Shown here piece after piece: positions 8,830 to 17,222 of a stretch of DNA of 64,000 nt (position 1 is the stretch's first letter; every line of letters begins with the position of its first letter). The notes under the pieces were generated by a model that was given only the letters and a program-made list of their open reading frames with translations, had not been told where the DNA came from and did no database searches. This DNA is from Algiphilus aromaticivorans DG1253 (GTDB lineage: Bacteria; Pseudomonadota; Gammaproteobacteria; Nevskiales; Nevskiaceae). The translations under genes and the position numbers were made by a program. The stretch covers positions 620,001 through 684,000 of the forward strand of contig NZ_JPOG01000001.1 in NCBI RefSeq assembly GCF_000733765.1, written 5' to 3'.

Positions 8830-9864
8830 TCAGACGAAGCGGTCGAAATGTAGCTGTGCGGTTGGCACGCGCTTTTCCAGCATCAGTAGTCGCTGCAGCG
8901 CGTCCGTCATCGGCGGCGGGCCGCAGAAGTAGTAGTCGTATCCGCTGGCATCGCCTGCCGACTCCAGCCAGCCCTGCAGCACCTGGTGCACGAAGCCACG
9001 CTGGCCCTCCCAGGCCCCGGCATACGCTGGGTCGGAGATCGCGGTGACGCACTCGACCCTTGCGGCCAATGCCTCATCGCGCGCCAGCAGGGCCGGCGCG
9101 CAGAGGTCCGCCGGCGTACGGCCGCCGTAGAACAGCAGCAGCCGCCGTGACGCCAGCTGCGGTGCCCGCGCCGCAGCGGCCAGGATCGACAGCAGCGGCG
9201 AAATACCCGAGCCGCCGCCCACGCAGACGATGTCGCGGTCATTTTCCGGGCGCAGGTGCGCCAGGCCGTAGGGGCCATCCAGACCGATCGTGTCGCCGGG
9301 TTGCAAATCCTCAAAGAGGGCCATGCCGCCGCGACCGGCGCCGATCTGCTTGATCACGAACTGCCAGAGGCCATCGTCGTTCGGCAGGTTCGACATGGAG
9401 TAGGCGCGGGCACCGGCGACGCCTGGCAGGTCCAGCAAGGCGTACTGGCCGGGCAGGAAATCAGCAGGGTCCCCTGCGCGGAAGCTGAACTCGGCCATGT
9501 CGGCGGTCAGCCGCGTTCTCGACACCAGGGTCGCACGCCGCCGAGTGGGTCGCAGCGACGGCTGGCAGTCCGGCTTGAGCCGGACGCGCAGTGTGCAGTC
9601 ACCCCTGGGGACCGTTTGGCAGGCCAGCAGCCGCCCGCGCTCGCGGGCCCGTGGCGAGAGGCCCGGGGCCTGAGGCCACAATTCTTCGATGTCCCCGGAA
9701 ACCCTCTCGAACTGACACGAGCCACAGCCACCGGAGTTGCACTCGTAGGGGAAGGCGATGCCGGCACGCAGCGCGGCACGCAGCACCGTGTCGCCGGCCT
9801 CGCAAGGAAAGCTCTGCCCGCTGGCTTCGAGGGTAATCAGGTGCCTGGTCATTGTGCATCGCAT
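8830..9864 (-). CDS. Oxygenase-coupled ferredoxin reductase, plant-type [2Fe-2S] plus FAD/NAD domains
   Basis: A 344-residue electron-transfer protein. An N-terminal plant-type [2Fe-2S] domain has C42, C47, C50 and C82 in the pattern Cx4Cx2Cx31C. It is followed by a flavin domain (RAYSMSN) and an NAD(P) domain (GGGSGISPLLSIL, then CGPPPM near the end). This is the layout of class IB/III dioxygenase reductases such as NahAa. It would take electrons from NADH to the Rieske ferredoxin at 11474. It lies downstream of the aldehyde dehydrogenase on the same strand. The start is uncertain: an in-frame ATG at 9852 would remove four residues, and neither ATG has a strong ribosome site. A second reductase gene is at 15132. 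Confidence 0.9.
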   Translation of the reverse strand: MRCTMTRHLITLEASGQSFPCEAGDTVLRAALRAGIAFPYECNSGGCGSCQFERVSGDIEELWPQAPGLSPRARERGRLLACQTVPRGDCTLRVRLKPDCQPSLRPTRRRATLVSRTRLTADMAEFSFRAGDPADFLPGQYALLDLPGVAGARAYSMSNLPNDDGLWQFVIKQIGAGRGGMALFEDLQPGDTIGLDGPYGLAHLRPENDRDIVCVGGGSGISPLLSILAAAARAPQLASRRLLLFYGGRTPADLCAPALLARDEALAARVECVTAISDPAYAGAWEGQRGFVHQVLQGWLESAGDASGYDYYFCGPPPMTDALQRLLMLEKRVPTAQLHFDRFV

Positions 9865-9912
9865 AGATAAGGCGGCCGGAGCCCGCGCGGCCGCCAGTGG
9901 AGAGAAGGGGCC

Positions 9913-11439
9913 TTACTGCTGCCCGAAGACGCCGATCGGACCTTCGGCAAGGTTGATGATCACGCTCTTGGTCAGGGTGTAGTGGTTCATCACCTCGGCG
10001 GCAAATTCGCGGCCGAAACCGCTCTGCTTGTAGCCGCCGATTGGCATGCCGCCGAGGAAGTTGTAGTAGCGGTTGACCCAGACCGTTCCGGTTTCCAGGG
10101 CCCGCGCAATACGATGGGCACGGGAGAGATCCTTGGTCCACAGGCCGCCGCCGAGGCCGTAGACCGAGTCGTTGGCCATGCGCACGACCTCGTCGTCGTC
10201 GCGAAAGCCGATGACACAGCTGACCGGCCCGAAGATTTCTTCCTGGGCGATGCGCATGCTGTTGTCGACGTCGAAGAACACTGTGGGCTCGATGAACAGA
10301 CCATCCTCGAATCCGGCCGGGGCGGCCTTGCGACCGCCGGCGGCGAGCTTGGCACCCTCCTGCTGGCCGAGTTCGAGATAGCCCATGATCTTGTCGTACT
10401 GCGCTTTGGAGACCTGCGGGCCGATCTGCGTTGTCGGCTCGCGCGGGTCTCCTGCCTTTACACGCTTGAGCAGGGAAGTGAACTTGTCGAGGAACACGTC
10501 CTTGACCTTTTCGTGCACGAACACGCGACTGCCGGCCAGGCAGACCTCGCCTTTGTTGAGCACCGTCGACATCGCTGCGCCCTCGGCGGCGGCATCCAGG
10601 TCGGCATCCTCGCAGACGATGTTGGCGGACTTGCCGCCCAACTCCATGGTCTGGGGAATGATGTTGACGCTGGCGTACTGCATCAGCTTTTGCGCGGTCG
10701 GACGAGATCCGGTGAAGGCAACCTTGCGCACCTTCGGGTGCGTCACCAGTGCCTCGCCGACGCTGGGGCCATATCCGGTGACGACATTGACCACGCCCGG
10801 CGGCAGAAGATCTGCCATCTCGCGGAAGAACTCCAGCACCGACAGGCAGACGATCTCGGAGGGCTTCAGTACCACGGTATTGCCAGCGGCCAGCGCCGGC
10901 GCCAGCTTCGCAGCCATCATGATCAGCGGAACGTTCCACGGAATGATCTGCGCCACGACGCCCAGCGGTTCGCGCAGCACGATGCCCAGGGTGTTCGGTG
11001 CGTCGATCGACTGGCCATGCAGGAACCAAGGGGCTCCGGAGAATATCTCGAACTGTTCGATCGCCATCGGCAGGTCGAAATGCATCGCCTCCATCGCGGG
11101 TTTGCCGTTGTCCAGGCAATCCATCATCGCGTAGTCGGCCATTCGCGCACGCAGGCGGCGCGCCATCTCGTAGAGGACGCGCTGACGCTCGGAGCGCGGC
11201 GTCTGCGACCAGGCCGGAAAGGCTTGCGCTGCGGCGTCGACAGCGCGGCGCGCGTCCTCGGCGTTGCCGGACTGGATGTGCGACAGGACCTGGCCGTTGG
11301 CGGGGTTGATCATCGGGATGCGTTCGCCGCTGGCACCCTGGACCCATTTGCCGTCGATGAAGTGGCCATACTCCTTCTGGAAGTACTTCGCTGCCTGGGC
11401 GGCATCGCCGCTGCGGTCCCGGGGTTCGCTCTTGGTCAT
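9913..11439 (-). CDS. NAD(P)-dependent aldehyde dehydrogenase (candidate salicylaldehyde dehydrogenase)
   Basis: A 508-residue ALDH-superfamily enzyme. Visible catalytic features are N169 in IIPWNVP, the general base E267 in ELGGK and the nucleophile C300 in KGEVCLAGSR; the Rossmann segment VAFTGSRPTAQ binds the cofactor. It probably oxidises the aldehyde released by the hydratase-aldolase (salicylaldehyde to salicylate). It is somewhat longer than NahF (about 483 residues), so it belongs to a broader ALDH branch, and the substrate rests on context. It sits between the ferredoxin (34 bp upstream) and the reductase (48 bp downstream), so one transcript probably carries all three. Confidence 0.88.
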   Translation of the reverse strand: MTKSEPRDRSGDAAQAAKYFQKEYGHFIDGKWVQGASGERIPMINPANGQVLSHIQSGNAEDARRAVDAAAQAFPAWSQTPRSERQRVLYEMARRLRARMADYAMMDCLDNGKPAMEAMHFDLPMAIEQFEIFSGAPWFLHGQSIDAPNTLGIVLREPLGVVAQIIPWNVPLIMMAAKLAPALAAGNTVVLKPSEIVCLSVLEFFREMADLLPPGVVNVVTGYGPSVGEALVTHPKVRKVAFTGSRPTAQKLMQYASVNIIPQTMELGGKSANIVCEDADLDAAAEGAAMSTVLNKGEVCLAGSRVFVHEKVKDVFLDKFTSLLKRVKAGDPREPTTQIGPQVSKAQYDKIMGYLELGQQEGAKLAAGGRKAAPAGFEDGLFIEPTVFFDVDNSMRIAQEEIFGPVSCVIGFRDDDEVVRMANDSVYGLGGGLWTKDLSRAHRIARALETGTVWVNRYYNFLGGMPIGGYKQSGFGREFAAEVMNHYTLTKSVIINLAEGPIGVFGQQ

Positions 11440-11473
11440 TCGTGGTCTCCTTGTTCGACTGGCGGCTTGTCCG

Positions 11474-11794
11474 TCAGTGATCCTCGATTTCGGTATAGAG
11501 ATCGTCGCCCTCGACGATCACCGGGAAGGTCTGCAGCGGCACTTCGCAGGGGAACTGCGTGGCCTCGCCGGTTCTCACGTTGAAGCAACCGCCGTGGAGA
11601 GGGCACTCGATGGTGTCGCCCTCGAAGAAGCCGTCGCTCAGCAAGGCGACGTTGTGGGTGCAGACGTTGCTGGTGATGTAGATCTCGCCGCCGACGTCGA
11701 ACGCGGCAAGCGGCGGAAGGCCGGCGATGTCCAGGGGCAGCATGCCGGCAGCGGGGACGTCGGCCCTGCTACAAAGCCGTATTTTTCTTGTCAT
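11474..11794 (-). CDS. nahAb: Rieske-type [2Fe-2S] ferredoxin (NahAb type)
   Basis: A 106-residue soluble Rieske ferredoxin that shuttles electrons from the reductase to the terminal oxygenase. Cluster ligands are C45 and H47 in NVCTHNVALLSDG, and C64 and H67 in IECPLHGGCF. The spacing and the SDGFFEGDTIECPLH segment match NahAb/NagAb. It is the first gene of the minus-strand unit and is divergent from the LysR regulator. It is the only small ferredoxin gene in the window, although two Rieske oxygenases are encoded, so both probably share it. Confidence 0.93.
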   Translation of the reverse strand: MTRKIRLCSRADVPAAGMLPLDIAGLPPLAAFDVGGEIYITSNVCTHNVALLSDGFFEGDTIECPLHGGCFNVRTGEATQFPCEVPLQTFPVIVEGDDLYTEIEDH

Positions 11795-11935
11795 GGAAGT
11801 GCGCGCTCCGTTGGTCTGTCAGCTGTTGCCAAAGGATCGTGAACGGCGTAGCATCATTCAATAGAATGAGAGTAATGGACCTCATCACTCCGCTGAATGT
11901 CGGTCCAGCGCGCGTCAGGTTCAAATGGAGTCGCC
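11795..11935. promoter_or_regulatory. Divergent promoter region with candidate LysR operator
   Basis: The 141-bp gap between the divergent ferredoxin and LysR-regulator genes carries the inverted repeat TCATTC-AATA-GAATGA (11854-11869), with 6-bp arms. A second GAATG occurs at 11895-11899, 31 bp from the first. LysR-type regulators usually bind interrupted palindromes in the region shared with the divergent gene, so this is the likely NahR-like binding site. No convincing sigma-70 -35/-10 pair was identified by eye. Confidence 0.5.
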
Positions 11936-12841
11936 ATGGATCTGAATAAAGTCGACCTGAACTTATTGCTTGTGTTCAACCAGCTGGTAATCGAGCGGCG
12001 CGTGTCGCGCGTAGCCGAAAGCCTGGGTGTCTCGCAGCCAGCGGTGAGCAATGCGCTTAACCGCCTGCGCAAGCTGCTCAACGATGACCTGTTCCTTCGT
12101 ACCTCTCACGGCATGGAACCCACGCCTCGTGCGCTGCAGCTGGCCGAACCGATCGCCTACGCGATCGATACGATCAAGAGCGCGCTGAGCCAGGAGAGTG
12201 TGTTCGAACCGGCGACCAGCACGCGCAGCTTCACCATTGCGGCGACCGACATCGGCGAGATCTATTTCCTTCCGCTGCTGCTGAACCGGCTCGCGGAGAT
12301 GGCGCCGGGCGTCACCCTGTCGACGATCCGCCACAACCCGGCAAACCTGAAGGACGACATGGAGAGCGGCCGCGCGGATTTTGCGATCGGCCTGCTGCCG
12401 CAGCTGCAGGGCAGCTTCTTCCGCCGGCGCCTGTTTCGTCAGCGCTTCGTCTGCGTGTTCCGCAACCAGCATCCGCTGGCCAAGCGCAAGATCGTCAGCA
12501 AGGAAGATTTCTACTCGGCGAAACACGCCGTGGTGGTGCTCCATGGCCCCGGTCACGGAGAAATTGACAAGCTGATTGACCGCAAGGGCGCCGAGCGCAG
12601 GATACAGTTGTCAGTGCCGCATTTCGTTGCGATGGGCCATATCCTGCAGGAAACCGACCTGATCGCGACTCTGCCGGAGCGTCTCGCGAAACGCCTCGAA
12701 GGTCCCTTCAAGCTCACATGCGTGCCGCATCCGGTCAAACTGCCGGATCACTCCGTCGACTTGTTTTGGCATGCCAAGCTGCATCGCGACCCGGCCAACC
12801 AGTGGCTGCGGCGATTGATGTTCGAACTGTTTACCGTTTGA
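11936..12841 (+). CDS. nahR: LysR-family transcriptional regulator, NahR-like
   Basis: A 301-residue LTTR. The N terminus MDLNKVDLNLLLVFNQL and the winged helix-turn-helix (VSRVAESLGVSQPAVSNALNR) are close to NahR, as are the C-terminal stretches VPHFVAMGHILQETDLIATLP and LFWHAKLHRDPANQWLRRLMF. NahR is a salicylate-responsive activator of nah and sal operons, so a salicylate or hydroxy-arene-carboxylate inducer is likely. The ATG at 11936 gives the family length of about 300; an upstream in-frame ATG at 11897 would lie in the operator region. It is divergent from the ferredoxin gene and its 3' end overlaps the convergent lyase gene by 11 bp. Confidence 0.92.
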   Translation: MDLNKVDLNLLLVFNQLVIERRVSRVAESLGVSQPAVSNALNRLRKLLNDDLFLRTSHGMEPTPRALQLAEPIAYAIDTIKSALSQESVFEPATSTRSFTIAATDIGEIYFLPLLLNRLAEMAPGVTLSTIRHNPANLKDDMESGRADFAIGLLPQLQGSFFRRRLFRQRFVCVFRNQHPLAKRKIVSKEDFYSAKHAVVVLHGPGHGEIDKLIDRKGAERRIQLSVPHFVAMGHILQETDLIATLPERLAKRLEGPFKLTCVPHPVKLPDHSVDLFWHAKLHRDPANQWLRRLMFELFTV

Positions 12842-13772
12842 CGATGGCCGCGGGGCGCCGTTCCAGGCGCCGCCCGGCCTTGAGGATTTGACCGGGGACT
12901 TCGTGGCCGACCAGCTTCTGCAGCCTCTCGGAAGCGGCGAGCAGGATGTCGATGTCGATGCCGCAGTCGTAGCCCTGCAACTCCAGCATGTGCGCGACGT
13001 CCTCGGTGCAGACATTTCCTGTGGCACCCGGCGCATACGGGCAGCCGCCCAATCCGCCCAGCGAAGCGTCGAAGCGCCTGACGCCTGCAGCTGCGCCGGC
13101 CAGCACGTTGGCCAGGCCCATGCCGCGGGTGTTGTGGAAGTGCAGTGTCAGCGTCTCCAGCGGCCATCGTCGCGCCCAGGCGGCGCTGATCGTGGAAACC
13201 TGGGCGGGGTAGGCCATTCCGGTGGTATCGCAGAGCGCAATGCTGTCCACGCCGAGATCGAAGAACTGCCATGCCCAGTCGAGCACACGTGCCTGAGCGA
13301 CCTCACCTTCGTAAGGACAGCCGAAGGCGGTTGATAGCGAGACGTTGATGGCGATGCCGGCCGTGCGTGCCAGGGCGACGACCTCGCGCAAGGCGCTGAA
13401 GGACTCTTCGCAGCTGCGTCGCAGGTTGGCACGGTTGTGACTCTCACTGACCGACATCACCAGGTTGAATTCGTCCGGCCGCAGTGGCAGTGCGCGTTCG
13501 GCTCCCCGCAGGTTCGGCACCAGGACCGTGTAGATGATCTCCGGCGCGCGGTCGATCGTGCCGAGCACGGCGCCCGCATCGGCCAGCGCCGGGATGGCCT
13601 GGGGCGATACGAAGGACGTGACTTCGATCTTGGCCAGGCCGCTGCGCGACAGCATGTCGATCAGCGCGATCTTGTCTGCGCTGGGAACAAAGCAGGCTTC
13701 GGCCTGCAGGCCGTCGCGCGGGGCGACCTCGGTGAGGTGGATGCGGGGACGCGGATTCATTGCATGGGTCAT
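12831..13772 (-). CDS. HMG-CoA lyase-like acyl-CoA lyase
   Basis: A 313-residue TIM-barrel protein of the DRE-TIM metallolyase (HMGL-like) superfamily. EVAPRDGLQAE near the N terminus supplies the metal and catalytic residues, LHFHNTRGMGLAN carries the paired histidines, and GLGGCPYAPGATGNVCTEDV is the HMG-CoA-lyase signature with its catalytic cysteine. It would split a 3-hydroxy-3-methyl acyl-CoA (HMG-CoA, or the related citramalyl-CoA) into acetyl-CoA and an oxo acid. Its start overlaps the stop of the CoA transferase gene by 4 bp (ATGA), so the two act together. Its presence inside a naphthalene cluster is unusual; the true substrate is unknown. Confidence 0.87.
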   Translation of the reverse strand: MTHAMNPRPRIHLTEVAPRDGLQAEACFVPSADKIALIDMLSRSGLAKIEVTSFVSPQAIPALADAGAVLGTIDRAPEIIYTVLVPNLRGAERALPLRPDEFNLVMSVSESHNRANLRRSCEESFSALREVVALARTAGIAINVSLSTAFGCPYEGEVAQARVLDWAWQFFDLGVDSIALCDTTGMAYPAQVSTISAAWARRWPLETLTLHFHNTRGMGLANVLAGAAAGVRRFDASLGGLGGCPYAPGATGNVCTEDVAHMLELQGYDCGIDIDILLAASERLQKLVGHEVPGQILKAGRRLERRPAAIVKR

Positions 13773-14977
13773 ACGATGCGCGCCCCGCGCAAGGCAGAAA
13801 GGCGCTCGCCCTCGATGCCAAGGCTGGCCAGCACGGCCTCGGTGTCCTCACCTAGCCGCGGCGCGGGGTAGCGAATTCCGCCAGGACTTAGCGACAGCTG
13901 GGGAATGATGCCCGGAACTTCCAGCATGTCGCCGTCCCGCGTGGTCACGGTTTGTATCATGCCGCGTGCACGGTATTGCGGGTCCTCGGCGATGTCTCGG
14001 GCGGAGTAGACCCGGCCGCAGGGCACGCGTACGGCCTGCAGTGCCCCCAGTACCTCCTCGACGCGGCGTAGCCGGGTCCAGGCGCCGATCGCTTCATCGA
14101 GCTGCGCGGCGCGGGCAACACGGCCTTCGTTGTCGGCTAGTGCCGTGTCCTGCGCCAGGTCTTGGCGGCCGATCGTCTCCATCAACCGCCTGAAGATGCT
14201 GTCGCCGTTGCCGGCGATCAGGACGTGGCCGTCGCTGCAGGGATAGGCGTTGCTGGGTGCGATACCCGGCAGCGCGCTGCCCGCTGGTTCACGTATGACG
14301 CCGGCGGCGCTGTACTCCGATAGCAGGCTCTCCATGCAGTTGAACACGGCCTCGTACAGCGCCACGTCGATCACTTGGCCGGCTCCGCCGTTGACCTTGC
14401 GGTGGTACAGCGCCAGCAGTATGCCGATCGCGCCGTGCAGTGCGGCCAGGGTATCGCCGATGCTGACGCCAACCCGAACCGGCAGGCGTCCGGGCTCGCC
14501 GGTGAGGTGGCGCAGGCCGCCCATGGCTTCGCCGATGACGCCAAAGCCGGGACGGTCCCGGTAAGGGCCGGTCTGGCCGTAACCGGAGATGCGCAGCATC
14601 ACCAGGCCGGGGTTCAGCGCCGATAGCTCCTTCCATCCCAGTCCCCAGTCCTCCAGCACGCCGGGGCGGAAGTTCTCGATCAACACGTCGGCCTCTGCCG
14701 CGAGCCGGCGAGCGATGTCCTGCGCCTCCGGCTGGCGTAAATCCAGCGTCACCGAGCGCTTGTTGCGCGACTGAATCTGCCACCAGACCGAAGTGCCGTT
14801 GCGAAGCAGGCGCCAGTTGCGCAGCGGGTCGCCCTGTCCCGGTGGTTCGATCTTGATCACCTCGGCGCCAAAGTCACCGAGGACCTTGCCGGCGAAGGGA
14901 CCGCCGATCAGCTGTCCCAGTTCGAGAACCTTGAGCCCTGTCAGAGGCGGCGGGTCGGTACGTGCGTCGCTGCTCAT
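13769..14977 (-). CDS. Type III (CaiB/BaiF-family) acyl-CoA transferase
   Basis: A 402-residue CoA transferase. The N-terminal LTGLKVLELGQLIGGPFAGK and LGDFGAEVIKIEPPGQGDP are typical of the family, and the conserved aspartate that forms the acyl-anhydride intermediate is probably that in SIGDTLAALHG. Such enzymes move CoA between carboxylic acids, commonly from succinyl-CoA. I chose the ATG at 14977 because the longer frame to 15037 adds 20 residues lacking family similarity. It overlaps the HMG-CoA-lyase-like gene by 4 bp. Together they could activate and cleave a branched C5/C6 acid produced by the pathway; this role is inference. Confidence 0.88.
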   Translation of the reverse strand: MSSDARTDPPPLTGLKVLELGQLIGGPFAGKVLGDFGAEVIKIEPPGQGDPLRNWRLLRNGTSVWWQIQSRNKRSVTLDLRQPEAQDIARRLAAEADVLIENFRPGVLEDWGLGWKELSALNPGLVMLRISGYGQTGPYRDRPGFGVIGEAMGGLRHLTGEPGRLPVRVGVSIGDTLAALHGAIGILLALYHRKVNGGAGQVIDVALYEAVFNCMESLLSEYSAAGVIREPAGSALPGIAPSNAYPCSDGHVLIAGNGDSIFRRLMETIGRQDLAQDTALADNEGRVARAAQLDEAIGAWTRLRRVEEVLGALQAVRVPCGRVYSARDIAEDPQYRARGMIQTVTTRDGDMLEVPGIIPQLSLSPGGIRYPAPRLGEDTEAVLASLGIEGERLSALRGARIV

Positions 14978-15131
14978 CGTTGATCCCTGTCGATGTCGGA
15001 GTGCGCAGACTAGCCCGCGATCCTCCGGGCGCAACATTCACGAGAGTGAACTGCATCATTCACCCCATACGATTTACTTATGGTGGGGCATCTCCGATTC
15101 TGCAATCGAAGCGGATCAGAGGAGAGCGAGT
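14978..15131. promoter_or_regulatory. Divergent promoter region with repeated CATTCAC motif
   Basis: This 154-bp gap separates the CoA transferase (minus) from the salicylate/gentisate operon (plus). It contains the interrupted palindrome TTCAC-GAGA-GTGAA (15037-15050) and a direct repeat of CATTCAC at 15035-15041 and 15057-15063, spaced 22 bp or two helical turns. The same CATTCA core occurs in the operator candidate at 11855, so one LysR regulator may control both regions. The ribosome site AGAGGAGA (15118-15125) serves the GTG start at 15132. Confidence 0.5.
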
Positions 15132-16112
15132 GTGGAACTGGTGGTGCGACCCAGCGGGCGTGTCCTGGAAGTACAGGCGGGGGAGACCCTGCTGGACGCG
15201 CTATTGGGCAACCAGGTTCCTATCTCGCACAGCTGCAAGGACGGACGCTGCGGCGTTTGTCGCTGCCGGCTTCTGCGCGGCAACGTGGGGCCGGCGCGGC
15301 AGATGCGTCCGTCGCCGGTACTGGGGTCATCTTGCGTGCTGGCCTGCCAGAGCGTGCTGACCGAAGACTGTGTGATCGAGATTCCTGCGCCGGAAGATGT
15401 GGTAGTTCATCCGGCGCGCACGATGAAGGCCGAGGTGGTGGCGGTGGCGCCGCTGTGCCGCGACACCCTGCGGTTGAGGGTCCGGCCACAGTCGCCGCTG
15501 TCATTTTCCCCAGGACAGTACGTCGAGCTGGAATTTGAGCGCGGCCTTGCTCGTCCGTACTCGATGTGCGGACTGCCGGGCAACGAACTGGAGTTTCACG
15601 TGCGCCTTCATCCAGGTGGCCGTGCTTCCGCCCGCCTGTCCGAAGAGCTCAAGCCCGGGGACATGCTCAAGCTGCGTGGGCCTCTGGGGATCACGTTCCT
15701 GCGATCGCGCAACGAAGATCCCATCATCTGTGTGGGTGCCGGTACCGGCCTTGCGCCGACGCTGTCGATATTGCGCGGCATTGCCGCCGCAGGCATGACG
15801 AATCCGCTGCAGGTCTACCTGGGATTCACCTGCCGAGAGGATGTCTATGGGCAGGACGAACTGGCGGCGGCGCTGGAACAGTTGCCGGCGGCGCGTGCGC
15901 ACATCGTGGTCGCCGCCGGATCTATTGACCGTGGCATGAGGCGTGGCCTGCTGACAAGCGTGATCGCGGCGGATTTCCCCAGCCTTGCGGGCTGGCGCGC
16001 CTACGTTTTTGGATCCCCGCACGCGGTGGACGCCACGGTGCGTACGCTGCGGGAGAAGCAGATGGTGGAACAGAGCATCTACGCCGAACCCTTTCACATC
16101 ACCGGAAACTAG
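15132..16112 (+). CDS. nagAa: Ferredoxin reductase of the salicylate 5-hydroxylase/naphthalene dioxygenase system (NagAa type)
   Basis: A 326-residue reductase. The N-terminal plant-type [2Fe-2S] ligands are C35, C40, C43 and C72 (ISHSCKDGRCGVCRCR, then LACQSVLT). FAD binding is marked by RPYSMCGLPG and NAD binding by GAGTGLAPTLSILRG. Length and sequence are very close to NahAa/NagAa (about 328 residues). The start is GTG at 15132, with AGAGGAGA 6 bp upstream; the longer in-frame opening beginning at 14793 runs back through the divergent gene. It is the first gene of the operon carrying salicylate hydroxylase and gentisate enzymes, so it probably serves that oxygenase and perhaps also the naphthalene-type dioxygenase. 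Confidence 0.93.
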   Translation: MELVVRPSGRVLEVQAGETLLDALLGNQVPISHSCKDGRCGVCRCRLLRGNVGPARQMRPSPVLGSSCVLACQSVLTEDCVIEIPAPEDVVVHPARTMKAEVVAVAPLCRDTLRLRVRPQSPLSFSPGQYVELEFERGLARPYSMCGLPGNELEFHVRLHPGGRASARLSEELKPGDMLKLRGPLGITFLRSRNEDPIICVGAGTGLAPTLSILRGIAAAGMTNPLQVYLGFTCREDVYGQDELAAALEQLPAARAHIVVAAGSIDRGMRRGLLTSVIAADFPSLAGWRAYVFGSPHAVDATVRTLREKQMVEQSIYAEPFHITGN

Positions 16113-16122
16113 CCAGGCTCCC

Positions 16123-17172
16123 ATGACCTCCAGTGCCATGATCGATCTCACTGACCTCGATGCCCGCCGCCAGTACTACGAGCGCATCGACCGCCACCAC
16201 CTCACGCCGCTTTGGGAAGTGCTAGGTACGCTGGTGCCGCCGACGCCGAGAAGCCCGGCACAAGCGGTACTGTGGCGCTACCAGCAAGCCCGCGCCTACC
16301 TGCTTGAAGCCGGTGGGTTGATCAGCGCGCACGAGGCCGAGCGCCGCGTACTGGTGCTGGAGAATCCCGGCCTGCGCGGGCAGTCGCGCATCACCCAGAG
16401 CCTCTATGCCGGCCTGCAGCTGATCCTGCCGGGTGAAGTCGCGCCGGCGCATCGCCACACGCAGTCGGCGCTGCGCCTGGTGCTGGAGGGCGAGGGCGCC
16501 TACACCGCGGTCGACGGCGAGCGCACGACGATGCGCCGCGGCGATTTCATCATCACCCCGGCCTGGACTTTCCACGATCACGGAAACTCCGGCACGCAGC
16601 CGGTGATCTGGCTGGATGGCCTCGATATCCCGATCGTGCAACTGCTCGACGCCGGCTTTGCCGAGAAGAGCGAGCAGGACGAGCAAGCGGTGACAAGGCG
16701 CGAGGGCGATGCGCTCGCGCGCTACGGGTACAACATGCTGCCGGTGGATTTCGAGCCTCAGCGCCAGGATCCGACCAAGGTCTTCGTTTATCCGTACGCG
16801 CGGACGCAAGAGGCGCTGCGTGGGATCACCGCAGGAGACATCGATCCGCATCACGGCTACAAGCTTCGCTACGTCAACCCGGCCACCGGAGGTTCCCCGA
16901 TGCCGACGATTGGCGCGGCGGCACAATTACTACCGGCAGGCTTCGAGACCCGCGGGTGCCGCAGTACCGACAGCAGCATCTTTGTCTGCCTGCAGGGCGG
17001 CGGCGTGGCGCGCATCGGCGAGACCGAGCTGGGTTTTGGCGAGAACGACGTGTTCGTCGTCCCCTCCTGGAATGAACTGCGTCTCCAGGTGACTTGCGAA
17101 ACCATCCTGTTCAGCTATTCCGACCGCCCGGTCCAGCGACTGCTGGGTTTGTGGCGCGAGCAGAAGGCCTGA
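16123..17172 (+). CDS. nagI: Gentisate 1,2-dioxygenase
   Basis: A 349-residue bicupin ring-cleavage dioxygenase converting gentisate to maleylpyruvate with Fe(II) and O2. The iron-binding histidines of the first cupin are in LPGEVAPAHRHTQSALR (H110, H112), and FIITPAWTFHDHGN carries H151 and H153. A second cupin domain occupies about residues 250-340. It begins 10 bp after the reductase stop; an internal ATG at 16138 is an alternative start. The flanking fumarylpyruvate hydrolase, maleylpyruvate isomerase and salicylate 5-hydroxylase genes fix the pathway role. Confidence 0.95.
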   Translation: MTSSAMIDLTDLDARRQYYERIDRHHLTPLWEVLGTLVPPTPRSPAQAVLWRYQQARAYLLEAGGLISAHEAERRVLVLENPGLRGQSRITQSLYAGLQLILPGEVAPAHRHTQSALRLVLEGEGAYTAVDGERTTMRRGDFIITPAWTFHDHGNSGTQPVIWLDGLDIPIVQLLDAGFAEKSEQDEQAVTRREGDALARYGYNMLPVDFEPQRQDPTKVFVYPYARTQEALRGITAGDIDPHHGYKLRYVNPATGGSPMPTIGAAAQLLPAGFETRGCRSTDSSIFVCLQGGGVARIGETELGFGENDVFVVPSWNELRLQVTCETILFSYSDRPVQRLLGLWREQKA

Positions 17173-17222
17173 TTAGCACATCCAGGTTCACAACCCGATT
17201 CACAGTACTCGAGGAGAGTTTG

